Assembly (NCBI RefSeq): GCF_007830615.1 | Contig: NZ_VLLI01000006.1 | Span: 62,001 to 126,000 of the forward strand | Reading direction: 5' to 3' | DNA length: 64,000 nucleotides | DNA from: Mucilaginibacter frigoritolerans | Lineage (GTDB): Bacteria; Bacteroidota; Bacteroidia; Sphingobacteriales; Sphingobacteriaceae | Shown: piece after piece, positions 45,593-54,445 of the stretch | Position numbering within the stretch: position 1 is the first letter of the stretch | Layout: the number at the start of each line of letters is the position of its first letter | Position numbers and translations under genes: made by a program | The notes under the pieces: model-generated | What the model was told of the DNA's origin: nothing | The model's database searches: none | What the model saw: only the letters and a program-made list of their open reading frames with translations

Positions 45593-46591
45593 CTAAAACA
45601 TCGGGATTACATCGGCAGTGCTATTTGATTTTTTGCCAAAAATATAATTTAATGAAAGTTCAAATCCTCCCTGTCCGCTGGTTGCTGTATTTAATGCCGA
45701 CGTATTAAAATCATAACTGATACCAATAACCATGTTTTTAAGATGATATCCCACATCGGCTATTGCCGCTTCATTAATTTCATACATACCACCCAATATC
45801 AGTCCATTATCATCCTGCAATTTAAATTCGGAATAAGCTCCTAATCCTTTGATTTGATTTTCCTGTTGGCGGATATAGATCAGATGAGGTGTGATATCAA
45901 AAAAATCAGAGGCGTTGATTTTAACACCACCATGAACAGTAAAACGCATTGGCAGTGTACTTTTTAAACCATCCACCGAAAAAGGATCTTTCTCATCTGT
46001 AAGATGTGCAACGCTTACGCCGCCAAACGGTTTAACTTTATTATCAGGATTTGCATCATAGTAAAACACTCCCACGCTTGAGTCAAATACAAATGTATTG
46101 GTTGCCGAAAAGTTTTCAAAGCCAGGCAATGTGGGATCAAATCCAACTTCAGGGTTATACTGATCATCTAACTGCAGTTTGCTTGGACTAAAACTCCTGT
46201 TAATGAAGCCCGCCTGCAAACCAAAATGCAATCTTTTATAACCATCGTCCGAAACAGAAATCTTATAACCAAATGAAAGGCTGCCTGTAAAATAATTATA
46301 TCCAGCAGAACCTGCCGCCTGATCTAAAATATTTAAGCCTATCCCTACCTTGTCTGTAGGATGAAAATCCATTGATAAGCCTCCTGTTGTATAACCATTA
46401 GCTATACCTGCCCATTGATTTTTAAAATTGGCAGTTATACGCGTTTGTCCATCAAAAGCTCCTGTTAACGCTGGGTTAAGCCATAAAGGATTAGCATAAT
46501 ACTGTGAAAAATGTGGATCTACCTGGGCATTTGCTTCTTTTAATACTCCTGTCAGAAGCAATACTACTATAATTAATGTTATTTTTCTCAC
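45593..46591 (-). CDS. PorP/SprF-like type IX secretion-associated outer-membrane protein
   Basis: 332 aa with signal peptide (ITLIIVVLLLTGVLKEANAQ) and the PorP/SprF hallmark VDPHFSQYYANPLWLNPALTGAF directly after it, then a beta-barrel. These proteins export or anchor a partner carrying a type B sorting domain. The partner is the gene immediately upstream: their coding regions overlap by 4 bases (ATGA), so the two are made together. Confidence 0.92.
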   Translation of the reverse strand: MRKITLIIVVLLLTGVLKEANAQVDPHFSQYYANPLWLNPALTGAFDGQTRITANFKNQWAGIANGYTTGGLSMDFHPTDKVGIGLNILDQAAGSAGYNYFTGSLSFGYKISVSDDGYKRLHFGLQAGFINRSFSPSKLQLDDQYNPEVGFDPTLPGFENFSATNTFVFDSSVGVFYYDANPDNKVKPFGGVSVAHLTDEKDPFSVDGLKSTLPMRFTVHGGVKINASDFFDITPHLIYIRQQENQIKGLGAYSEFKLQDDNGLILGGMYEINEAAIADVGYHLKNMVIGISYDFNTSALNTATSGQGGFELSLNYIFGKKSNSTADVIPMF

Positions 46592-49500
46592 CGTAATAAT
46601 GTAATCGTTCCTTTTTTATTTACTTGTTTCCCATCATTCATAATAGCTTCCACGTAATAAACATAAACGCCAACAGGTTCTTTTTTTCCTCTATAAGAGC
46701 CGTCCCAGCCATTTTGCAAACTTGTTGAAGTATAAAGTAATTCGCCCCATTGATCATAAATATAAAACTTCAAACTTCTTATGCTTTCGCTGTGTACGTA
46801 TACTATATCATTTTTACCGTCGCCATTCGGCGTAAAAGCATTGGGCACATAAATTATATCAGTTAAGGTTAAAGGATCAACAGCTGTACCCGTAACAGCT
46901 GCTGAATTTTCACTTAATTGACAGGGTTGATTTCCAACCGCACGAACAATCAATGTAACACTTTGCGCTGGCTGTAGCCCATTAACGGTATAGCTTAATC
47001 CATTACTGTCAGATCCCGGATCAACAAATGTTTGTCCGTTATCTGTACTAACCTGATAACCTATAGCCCCGGCAATTGCATCCCATTGAAAAGTTACACT
47101 TATGATAGTACTGGAAACAAATGTTACTAAAGGAGCCGGCAATTGCTGTATCATTTGAACAGTTGCCACAGCCCTGGTAGCCGAAATGCAACCTGTTATA
47201 TTATCTACGGCTTCGGCATAATAATTTGTTGCTGTACTTAATGTAGGCGTTGTGAATGTATTTCCGGTAAATAATATGGATGTTCCATTGGCATCTGCAT
47301 ACCAATTTATAATTGCATTGGGATCGGTACTGGTTGCTGTTAATGTTGCGTTAGTACCGGTACAAATTGAAGTATCTGTTACGTTTACCAATGGTGAAGG
47401 TGCAACGGTTACATCAACTGCGGCTCTGTCTGAGGCACAGCCAGCACTATTAACCGCCTCGGCATAATAAGTTGTATTACCTATTATCGTCGGTGTTACA
47501 AAACTAACCCCTGTAAATAAAGATGTACCATTTGTGCTTGTTGAATACCAGTTATAGGTTATTCCTGTTTGAGGAGATGCTATTGAAAGTGATGCAGTGC
47601 TTCCTGGGCAAATTTGAACATTTGATAATACCGGAACAGGAATAGCCGGAGGCGAAAAAATCTGTATGGTAACAACATTACTTACTAAGGGAACAGTACA
47701 TACCCCAGAAGTCACTATCCGGCGATAATAGGTTGTTACACTTACAGTCGATGGATCAAAGTTTATCAGATTAGCATTAGTTACATCAACAAAATTTAAA
47801 TCATCAGTCGAAGATTGCCATTGATAATTGTAAACGCTGCTCCCCCCCGTTGGAGTACTGCCGGTTATTTCGGCAGGATCTCCACTTGTACAAAAAGAGG
47901 TAATTGCAGGTGCTGTTATTACATTATTTGCCGTTGGCGATAATATGGTGAGGCTGTAAAACGAATCAAAACTGATATTACCGTTAATTGTTATTTGGCG
48001 TCTTACTGGATAAGTAATGCTTGAACCTGTATTATTGGTTATTGAAGAGGTTTGATAATCTTTATTGTTAGCTACACCTGGCGCATTAACCCAAACATTA
48101 TTTTGCTGAATTTGCCATGCGTAACTTCCAGGAACCGGATTTACAACATCACCTGTTAACGTATTACTTGCAGAAGAACAAGTTGTATCGATCTTAGAAG
48201 CCTCTTCAACACTAACAGTAACAGTGTATTGTATAGATGAACATGCAGAGGCTACTGTATAAATAAAGGGGGTTGTGAAATTTTCACTCACACCAGAAGC
48301 AGGCGTTACGGTGCCATTATTACTAACCGTAATAGTTGGCGTTAATGCACTAATATTTGATCCTGAAGCAACAGTTATAGCGATAGTATGGTTGACGGCA
48401 TCAATCACCGCAGGAGCTACCTGTTGAGGCATAGTAAAGCCTGTTATTTCACTTACCACATTATTATTTACAACTGAAAAACTAGCCAAAAAGCTATCAG
48501 ATGTTGAATTTACAGCGGTATAGTTATCAACGGCACAATTGCCTGTATCAAAATCAGCTGTTTGACAAAAAGATCCTGCAACGTACACATTTGAACCAAC
48601 CGCTACAGTTTCATATCCTAAGTTAGATGTACAGGTGCTGCCAAATGCACCTGATGCTATCGGACTGCCAGAAGAATTAAGACCGATGATAAAAGCAGAC
48701 TGGCCACCAGTAGTATTTGAAAGCGTACCATTGCTTAAGGCCGCACCTACATTAATTATTCCCGAAAAATAACCAGTAATAAAAATATTATTGTTGCTAT
48801 CCAACGTAATGTATCTGCAATTAGCATTACAATTACTACTTCCTATGTCTTTTGCCCAGTTAGGCGAACCATTAGCTTTATAATTAGCTACAATGATATC
48901 AGCAGGGCCCTGTGAAACTATTGGATTACCAGCGGAACCACTGGAATAAAAACTCCCTCCAAAAATCCCTGTAATTACAATGTTCGATTGGCTATCTATC
49001 TTTATAGAAGAAATGATACCTGTGCCTGATCCAGGCAGATAATTTACCCATTCGTAGGTTCCGGCAGCCGTATATCGAGCTACAAAATTTGAAACAGTAT
49101 TATTATTAAATGTAGCAGCGGCTATGCCCGAATAGCTAAAATCAACATTGCCATAAAAATCTCCGGTTACTACAACATCATTGGTGGTTTTATCAATTGC
49201 AACCGCAGTTAAATTTTGCGTGTTTACATTTCCAAGGGGATGTGCCCATAAAAAATTACCATTGACATCATACTTTGCAAAAAAACAAGCCAATGAATTC
49301 TGATTGGGAAGATTGTATACTGCTCCGGATGGATCTACATCTACAGCCCCTGTATAGCTTGCAGTAATAATTACATTGTTTTGAGCATCGGTAGTAATAT
49401 AATGACCTCTGTCAATATCTGAGCCCCCCATGCTGGTGGCCCACACAAAATCTCCATTTTGCGTATATTTTGCAATAAAAATATCGTCTGCCCCATTGGA

Positions 49501-49959
49501 AGATAAAATAAAGTTTCCTTTTGGATTAAAATTAACAGATGTTTGAAACTGACCGGTAATTAAAACATTACCTAAATTATCAACTGTCATACTATTGGTG
49601 AGGTCGATACCACTTCCTCCCATACTTATGGCCCAGATATAATTTCCGGTGGCTATATCATATTTCGCAATGTAAATATCAGCATCCCCATTGGAGGTTA
49701 GTTTTTGCGTACCGCCTTGCTTCAGATTAAACGTAACAGTACCCCTGATATATCCGCTCACATAAATATTACCATTATTATCTGCTGCAATATTAGTTGC
49801 TTTTGAATCGCCGGTACCTCCTATATCATTAACCCATACAGGTTTAAAATATTGAGCCTGCGTATAAAAGGAGATTGAAAGGAACGCAATGAGTAATATT
49901 AAGCAGCGTACTCCTTTTCTAAATAGGACAGAATGATGCACCGGGTAAAGTTTAAGCAA
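46588..49959 (-). CDS. large T9SS type B secreted or surface protein (gliding-motility-associated C-terminal domain)
   Basis: 1123 aa. A signal peptide (about 16-36, LILLIAFLSISFYTQAQ) is followed by SBBP-type propeller repeats (about 40-500; units such as NIAADNNGNIYVSGYIRG and ITTDAQNNVIITASYTG). Then come Ig-like and FN3-like modules (about 500-1020) and a C-terminal type B sorting domain (about 1035-1123) starting YVPNAFTPNGDGKNDI and ending GTITLLR. It is predicted to cross the outer membrane by T9SS and be held on the surface with the PorP/SprF partner downstream. Role may be adhesion or gliding; cargo binding unknown. Confidence 0.9.
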   Translation of the reverse strand: MLKLYPVHHSVLFRKGVRCLILLIAFLSISFYTQAQYFKPVWVNDIGGTGDSKATNIAADNNGNIYVSGYIRGTVTFNLKQGGTQKLTSNGDADIYIAKYDIATGNYIWAISMGGSGIDLTNSMTVDNLGNVLITGQFQTSVNFNPKGNFILSSNGADDIFIAKYTQNGDFVWATSMGGSDIDRGHYITTDAQNNVIITASYTGAVDVDPSGAVYNLPNQNSLACFFAKYDVNGNFLWAHPLGNVNTQNLTAVAIDKTTNDVVVTGDFYGNVDFSYSGIAAATFNNNTVSNFVARYTAAGTYEWVNYLPGSGTGIISSIKIDSQSNIVITGIFGGSFYSSGSAGNPIVSQGPADIIVANYKANGSPNWAKDIGSSNCNANCRYITLDSNNNIFITGYFSGIINVGAALSNGTLSNTTGGQSAFIIGLNSSGSPIASGAFGSTCTSNLGYETVAVGSNVYVAGSFCQTADFDTGNCAVDNYTAVNSTSDSFLASFSVVNNNVVSEITGFTMPQQVAPAVIDAVNHTIAITVASGSNISALTPTITVSNNGTVTPASGVSENFTTPFIYTVASACSSIQYTVTVSVEEASKIDTTCSSASNTLTGDVVNPVPGSYAWQIQQNNVWVNAPGVANNKDYQTSSITNNTGSSITYPVRRQITINGNISFDSFYSLTILSPTANNVITAPAITSFCTSGDPAEITGSTPTGGSSVYNYQWQSSTDDLNFVDVTNANLINFDPSTVSVTTYYRRIVTSGVCTVPLVSNVVTIQIFSPPAIPVPVLSNVQICPGSTASLSIASPQTGITYNWYSTSTNGTSLFTGVSFVTPTIIGNTTYYAEAVNSAGCASDRAAVDVTVAPSPLVNVTDTSICTGTNATLTATSTDPNAIINWYADANGTSILFTGNTFTTPTLSTATNYYAEAVDNITGCISATRAVATVQMIQQLPAPLVTFVSSTIISVTFQWDAIAGAIGYQVSTDNGQTFVDPGSDSNGLSYTVNGLQPAQSVTLIVRAVGNQPCQLSENSAAVTGTAVDPLTLTDIIYVPNAFTPNGDGKNDIVYVHSESIRSLKFYIYDQWGELLYTSTSLQNGWDGSYRGKKEPVGVYVYYVEAIMNDGKQVNKKGTITLLR

Positions 49960-50005
49960 TAGTGAATAAGGGTTATTTCAAAGTATCCACCAAGATAAAC
50001 ACGAT

Positions 50006-50049
50006 ACTTTAAAAACAATTCAATAAATCATAAAATTCATTGAATTGTT
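50006..50049 (-). terminator. rho-independent terminator after the SAM-methyltransferase gene
   Basis: Perfect 11-bp stem AACAATTCAAT (50014-50024) / ATTGAATTGTT (50039-50049) with a further 3 bp past one mismatch, followed on the minus strand by TTGTTTTTAAAG. It separates the flippase-methyltransferase pair from the T9SS gene. Confidence 0.7.
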
Positions 50050-50079
50050 ACAGGTTTTATAAAAGTTATTTGAAAGCAA

Positions 50080-50730
50080 TTAAATATCCAGGCAATTATC
50101 CGGTCTATAAAATATAGATGTTGATTTGCGGTAAAATAAACCTGGTGAAATTCCGCTAAATGGTAGCTGCTTATATCCTTTATCTTTCAAAAAGTCCATG
50201 CCCTCATTATAGCCCTCACGTTCTGAATCATCCAAAACAATGACACCTGTATCAGAAACGGCATTGATGGCTTGCTTGCAGCAATTTACCCTATCCCTTC
50301 CATCAACTATAATAATATCAAATTTCTCTTTCAGTGTTAGGGGTATCCTGCAATATTCTCCATCCCTAACAAGTTCACAGAAAATCATATGGGAGTTTTC
50401 AGGTTTTGATTGTACTATTTTATCATACCATTCTTTATCGTGTTCAACAGAAACTACCTTTTTAGCATATTTAGCATAAAAAAAGGTTGAATTTCCTGAT
50501 CCAAATTCAAAAACAGAGTGTTCTTTTTTTAATCTAGCCTGTATAAAATCAATAAATGAGTATGTTACCCAAGGAATTGGATTATTATGTTCATTAACTG
50601 GAAATCTGCTTTCAAAGGCATTAAACCATCCTATTTCAGTAAGGTAGCTATCAGGATTATTAAATGAAAGCAGCCTGCGCAGCCTTTTAGGATTTGAAAA
50701 TACCTGGTAAAGTAATTTGATTTTACTCAT
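50080..50730 (-). CDS. SAM-dependent methyltransferase-like protein (FkbM/class I type)
   Basis: 216 aa with motif I VFEFGSGNSTFFYAKYAKKV, post-I VSVEHDKEWYDKI and motif II FDIIIVDGRDRVNCCKQAI, then VIVLDDSERE. This set is typical of class I methyltransferases in polysaccharide clusters. Substrate unknown. The start overlaps the flippase stop by 4 bases, so it is coupled to flippase translation. Confidence 0.75.
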   Translation of the reverse strand: MSKIKLLYQVFSNPKRLRRLLSFNNPDSYLTEIGWFNAFESRFPVNEHNNPIPWVTYSFIDFIQARLKKEHSVFEFGSGNSTFFYAKYAKKVVSVEHDKEWYDKIVQSKPENSHMIFCELVRDGEYCRIPLTLKEKFDIIIVDGRDRVNCCKQAINAVSDTGVIVLDDSEREGYNEGMDFLKDKGYKQLPFSGISPGLFYRKSTSIFYRPDNCLDI

Positions 50731-52043
50731 CGTTTAATGATTTTTTGTGCCAGTGAAATTAAAAATAATGATTTAAACATCATTACTCCCTGGTCACTAA
50801 CTTTTGGTATAAATATGATAAAGAAAGTAGCACTGGCGTAAGCCACCAATGTTGCAATAGCGGCACCCATCATACCCATGTGCGGTATTAATATTAGATT
50901 GAGCGCAATATTTACTATTGCTCCAAAACCTGTACGGATAAAGGTAAGCTTATTAAAATTTTCGGCTATTAAATACTGGCTGCTGGCTGCTCCTAAAAAC
51001 ACAAACACACCCGACCAGATATGTACTGACAAGGTTGGCGCAGCATAGGCGTACTCAGGCGTTAATAATTTGTAGATCAAAGGCGAAGCAAATGTGATAA
51101 TAATGGCTACAGGCAAACTTAAATAAACCATCAGATCATACAAATGCTGGATCCTTTTTTTATATCGCGATATGTCATCGCGCTTAGCATTTAAAATGGC
51201 CGGGAATAATGAGGTTACAATTACTGCCGGGATAAAGTTCCAGGCCTCACTAAACTGGGCAACTGTGGCGTAGGCTCCAGCCTCCTTTACACCCGCAATA
51301 TTTTGCAGCATTATGGCATCAATTTTCATATAAAGGGATACCATGATTCCCGATATTATTAAAGGCCATGAATATTTAAGCAGCTTAACCGCCAACTTGT
51401 AATTGAATGACCATTTAAATATGCTCCTTTGCTTACGCTGATAAGTAAAATAGTATCCAACAGAGATTAGCAAAAAATCAAATGTATAAGCGTATATAAA
51501 GTATATTAAAGGTTGTTTGGTATAAATTAACAGCAACTTTATAATTGCCGATATCAGGTTACCGGCAATTTGTACCTGCATGATATATTTTGACTGTACC
51601 TGCGATTGAAAATAAGCATCAATAACCGTAAAAGCCTGGATGATGCCTATGGTAGAAAAAATCAAAATGTAGTTATAAGGCGTGCCTTTAGCAGGATAAA
51701 CAAGATAAGCAGTGTATATTATGGGTACGCAGCATAAGCCTGCCATTATTTTCATCCAAAAAGAAGTACCCAAAATTTGGTCGCGGTTATCTGGAAATTG
51801 GTGAAGCTCCTTAACAATAAATTGATCGAGACCAAGAGTAGCTATCGCCGAAAAGAAATAAATATAAGCCAGCCCCCCATTAATTATACCATTATTACCC
51901 CTGCCCAAATACCTTGCCAGCATAATACTAACAATCATCTTTATAGCTAAACTACCAATACGGCCAACAAATAACATTCCCGTATTTTTAAAATACTTTT
52001 CAAATGCCTGCTGGTCAAAACCCGGGATATTAGGTAAACGCAT
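50727..52043 (-). CDS. oligosaccharide flippase (Wzx-type)
   Basis: 438 aa with about 12 transmembrane helices and the N-terminal signature NTGMLFVGRIGSLAIKMIVS of polysaccharide exporters. It likely flips an undecaprenyl-linked surface-glycan unit across the inner membrane. It is translationally coupled to the downstream methyltransferase. A TACATTTG -7 motif ends 8 bases before the ATG, giving a leader of only a few bases. Confidence 0.87.
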   Translation of the reverse strand: MRLPNIPGFDQQAFEKYFKNTGMLFVGRIGSLAIKMIVSIMLARYLGRGNNGIINGGLAYIYFFSAIATLGLDQFIVKELHQFPDNRDQILGTSFWMKIMAGLCCVPIIYTAYLVYPAKGTPYNYILIFSTIGIIQAFTVIDAYFQSQVQSKYIMQVQIAGNLISAIIKLLLIYTKQPLIYFIYAYTFDFLLISVGYYFTYQRKQRSIFKWSFNYKLAVKLLKYSWPLIISGIMVSLYMKIDAIMLQNIAGVKEAGAYATVAQFSEAWNFIPAVIVTSLFPAILNAKRDDISRYKKRIQHLYDLMVYLSLPVAIIITFASPLIYKLLTPEYAYAAPTLSVHIWSGVFVFLGAASSQYLIAENFNKLTFIRTGFGAIVNIALNLILIPHMGMMGAAIATLVAYASATFFIIFIPKVSDQGVMMFKSLFLISLAQKIIKR

Positions 52044-52050
52044 ATTTGCA

Positions 52051-52058
52051 CAAATGTA
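52051..52058 (-). promoter_or_regulatory. -7 promoter element for the flippase, close to the start codon
   Basis: Minus strand TACATTTG, exact TAnnTTTG match; its last G is 8 bases before the ATG, so the leader is at most a few bases. A TTG lies 22 bases further upstream (52081-52083). Confidence 0.5.
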
Positions 52059-52365
52059 TTAAAAAACACAACGTATACTACAATGAGGTTGTAATTGAAA
52101 TGGAGCCTTGATTTTGCCATATTTCGAATTTTACAACAACTATAGGCTCATACATTTGTATCTGAATAACTACTTTGATTAACAATCCAATAAATTAAAA
52201 ATTTTATCATAAATTAAAATAAATCAGCATTTAATTTAATATAATTAATCACTGTATAATTAAAAACACTTTAAATTAATATTATTACACAATTGTTTAA
52301 AAATAACATAATACTTTTTTTAATATCACTTACTATTCATAGCGAATATTTATACTTTAGATGCC

Positions 52366-52381
52366 ATAACGATGTCGTTAT
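52366..52381 (+). promoter_or_regulatory. palindrome at predicted transcription start of the tectonin lipoprotein gene
   Basis: ATAACGA-TG-TCGTTAT, perfect 7-bp arms, 6 bases after the near-consensus -7 motif TACTTTAG. Could be an operator or the 5' hairpin of the mRNA. Confidence 0.4.
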
Positions 52382-52400
52382 AACTTAAACCATTCATGGA

Positions 52401-53237
52401 ATGAAAAAAATCAGTATTACTTTATTATCCATTGTATTTGTTAGCTTTTTTGTTTCCTGCAAAAAAGACAACAGTATTTCAACAAACAACGGCGCTGCTG
52501 CATTGGGCGCAAAACATTTAGCAAGCCTTACTTCAACAGACAACTGGCAAGTGTTGCCGGGAACCGGAACGGACATTGGCATTGGAGCCAATGGTTCTGT
52601 CTTTATAACAGGCGATTCAGTTGTATCAACTACCGGTGGGTTTGCAATTTTAAAATGGAACGGAACCAGTTGGAGTACTTTTGGGGGAGCGGCAGTGAGA
52701 TTATCAGTAGATTCATTGGGTGATCCATGGGTCGTAAATAAATCGCACCTGATTTATCAATATAATGGTAGTGCCTTTCATGTACTACCCGGCACGGCTA
52801 CCGATATCGGGGTTGGTGGTCATAACACTGTATTCATAACTGACACCACAACATCAACAGACGGGTTCCGTGTATCAAAATGGAATGGAACCAGTTGGGT
52901 TGTACAATCAGGAATTTCAGGTGTCAGAGTTGCTGTGGATCCAACAGGAGCTCCATGGGTAGTTACCAAATCTAATTTGATTTATAAAAATATAGCCGGT
53001 ACCTGGACACTAATACCTGGTACAGCTACAGATATTGGTATAGGTGCCAATGGTACGATATATATTGTTAGCACAACATTCTCTTCGTTAACAGGTGGAG
53101 ATCAGATTTCAAAATGGAACGGAACAGGCTGGACAGCTACCGTATCAGGGGCCGGTGTAAACATCAGTGTTGATCCGCAAGGCCACCCATGGACTGTTAA
53201 TGCCTCACACTTGATCTACAATAATCTTAATTTATAA
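52401..53237 (+). CDS. tectonin-like six-bladed beta-propeller lipoprotein
   Basis: 278 aa. Lipoprotein signal ITLLSIVFVSFFVSC with Cys20, then a short linker and three tandem units of about 75 residues (from residue 50). Each unit has the pattern WxxLPGTxTDIGIGANGSVFI ... KWNGTSW ... VRVAVDPxGxPWVV ... SxLIYxYNG. Each holds two tectonin (TECPR) blades, so six blades in total, as in tachylectin-1-type lectins. A carbohydrate- or LPS-binding surface protein is a reasonable inference. A paralogue lies convergently downstream. Confidence 0.8.
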   Translation: MKKISITLLSIVFVSFFVSCKKDNSISTNNGAAALGAKHLASLTSTDNWQVLPGTGTDIGIGANGSVFITGDSVVSTTGGFAILKWNGTSWSTFGGAAVRLSVDSLGDPWVVNKSHLIYQYNGSAFHVLPGTATDIGVGGHNTVFITDTTTSTDGFRVSKWNGTSWVVQSGISGVRVAVDPTGAPWVVTKSNLIYKNIAGTWTLIPGTATDIGIGANGTIYIVSTTFSSLTGGDQISKWNGTGWTATVSGAGVNISVDPQGHPWTVNASHLIYNNLNL

Positions 53238-53248
53238 TATTTTTTTAA

Positions 53249-53292
53249 AAATAAAAGCCGCTTTACAAATATTTGTAAAACGGCTTTTATTT
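53249..53292. terminator. bidirectional terminator between the two tectonin genes
   Basis: Arms 53249-53270 and 53271-53292 (22 bp each, one mismatch, no spacer), for example AAATAAAAGCCGCTTTACAA pairing with its counterpart. One side runs into TTTTATTTTAG, the other into TTTTTATTTTTAAAAAAA on the minus strand. It ends both converging genes. Confidence 0.88.
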
Positions 53293-53325
53293 TAGACTTT
53301 ATACCACAATGCTTTTGAAATAAAC

Positions 53326-54351
53326 TTAGTTAAGTTTAAAAATAAAGCGCGAGTTGTCTGTCCACCATGGCTTACCTTGGGGAGATACCGAAATATTGAT
53401 GCCGGTTATTCCTTCTATCTGGATCCATCCATTAGATGAATATTTGTATATGGGCGGATTAACAACATTATATAACCCTGTTACATACACCGAACCATCA
53501 GCACCAATACCAATATCGTCAGCAGCAACCCCATAAATAGGATTCCACAGTAAATTACCGGTATATTGATACACAATATTTGATTTGTTAACTACCCAGG
53601 GAATACCTTGTGGAGACACAGCAATACGTACACCGGCGCACTCTGGAAGTGTATCCCATCCTGTGCCATTCCATTTCATAATATTAAACCCTCCAGTCGG
53701 CGAAACATTTAATGTACCGATAATGAAAACGGAACCATCAGCACCTATGCCTATATCAGTACCAGTGCCTGGTAATTGATCCCATGAAGTTCCATTGTAT
53801 CGTAATATAAGATTTGACTGAGTTATAACCCATGGTAATCCCTGTGGAGAAACAGCTACTCTAACGGCGCCACAATCAGGCAATTTTACAAACGTGTTTC
53901 CAACCAGTTGAAAAACACTGTGACCGCCGGTTGAAAGCGTATCGGCTCCCACAATATAAACGGCACTATCTGCACCTATACCAATGTCAGATCCCTTCCC
54001 TGCCGGAATTTGTGTAAAGCTGCCACTGGTCGACGGCTGTAAAACTATTATTAAACAGGTAGCAGTAACGGAGTGTGTTTTGTTGCTTATGGTGATTGAA
54101 GATTGTCCTATTTTTTTTGCTGTAACCAGGCCTGAAGCAGATACACTGATGATTGAAGTATCAGATACACTGCAAACAAGGTTATTAATAGCGTAATTTT
54201 TTGAAATGAGCTGATTGGTTGTTCCCACAGTAAGTTTCAAAGTATCTAACACAAGTGAAACAGATTTATCGGGATTTACAGTGATGCTTTTAACGCAGCT
54301 GCTAAAAATAAAAACAGAGCAGCATGTTAATAATAGTAATAGTTTGCGCAT
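53326..54351 (-). CDS. tectonin-like beta-propeller lipoprotein with N-terminal Big2-like domain
   Basis: 341 aa paralogue of the plus-strand neighbour. Lipoprotein signal LLLTCCSVFIFSSC (Cys19), a Big2-type bacterial Ig-like domain (about 24-105, LVCSVSDTSIISVSASGLVTAKKIGQSSITI), then three tectonin units (about 110-341) with DIGIGADGSVFI, MKWNGTGWDTLP and VRIAVSPQGIPWVVNKSN. Probably a cell-surface binding protein. Protein-level motifs match the neighbour closely but codons differ, so the duplication is old. Confidence 0.8.
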   Translation of the reverse strand: MRKLLLLLTCCSVFIFSSCVKSITVNPDKSVSLVLDTLKLTVGTTNQLISKNYAINNLVCSVSDTSIISVSASGLVTAKKIGQSSITISNKTHSVTATCLIIVLQPSTSGSFTQIPAGKGSDIGIGADSAVYIVGADTLSTGGHSVFQLVGNTFVKLPDCGAVRVAVSPQGLPWVITQSNLILRYNGTSWDQLPGTGTDIGIGADGSVFIIGTLNVSPTGGFNIMKWNGTGWDTLPECAGVRIAVSPQGIPWVVNKSNIVYQYTGNLLWNPIYGVAADDIGIGADGSVYVTGLYNVVNPPIYKYSSNGWIQIEGITGINISVSPQGKPWWTDNSRFIFKLN

Positions 54352-54384
54352 AAATTGTGAAATAGGGTTTTACAAATGGTAAAT

Positions 54385-54419
54385 ATATAAAAACGCCCAC
54401 CGGATTTACCGGCGGGCGT
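54385..54419 (-). terminator. rho-independent terminator of typA
   Basis: GC-rich 11-bp stem with one mismatch: ACGCCCACCGG (54393-54403) / CCGGCGGGCGT (54409-54419). On the minus strand it is followed by TTTTTATATATTT. It is 27 bases past the typA stop. Confidence 0.82.
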
Positions 54420-54445
54420 CTAATTCTATGTAATTCAATCCCGAA

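Larger units (their letters stand above)
52044..52400. other. 357-base divergent spacer, very AT-rich, no gene
   Basis: Divergent spacer between the flippase and the first tectonin gene. No ORF, tRNA or repeat array seen. About 52180-52330 is extremely AT-rich (long TTAAAT/TAATTT strings). It carries the flippase -7 element at one end. At the other end it has a TACTTTAG near-match to the -7 consensus (52353-52360) and a 7-bp-arm palindrome. Confidence 0.7.
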
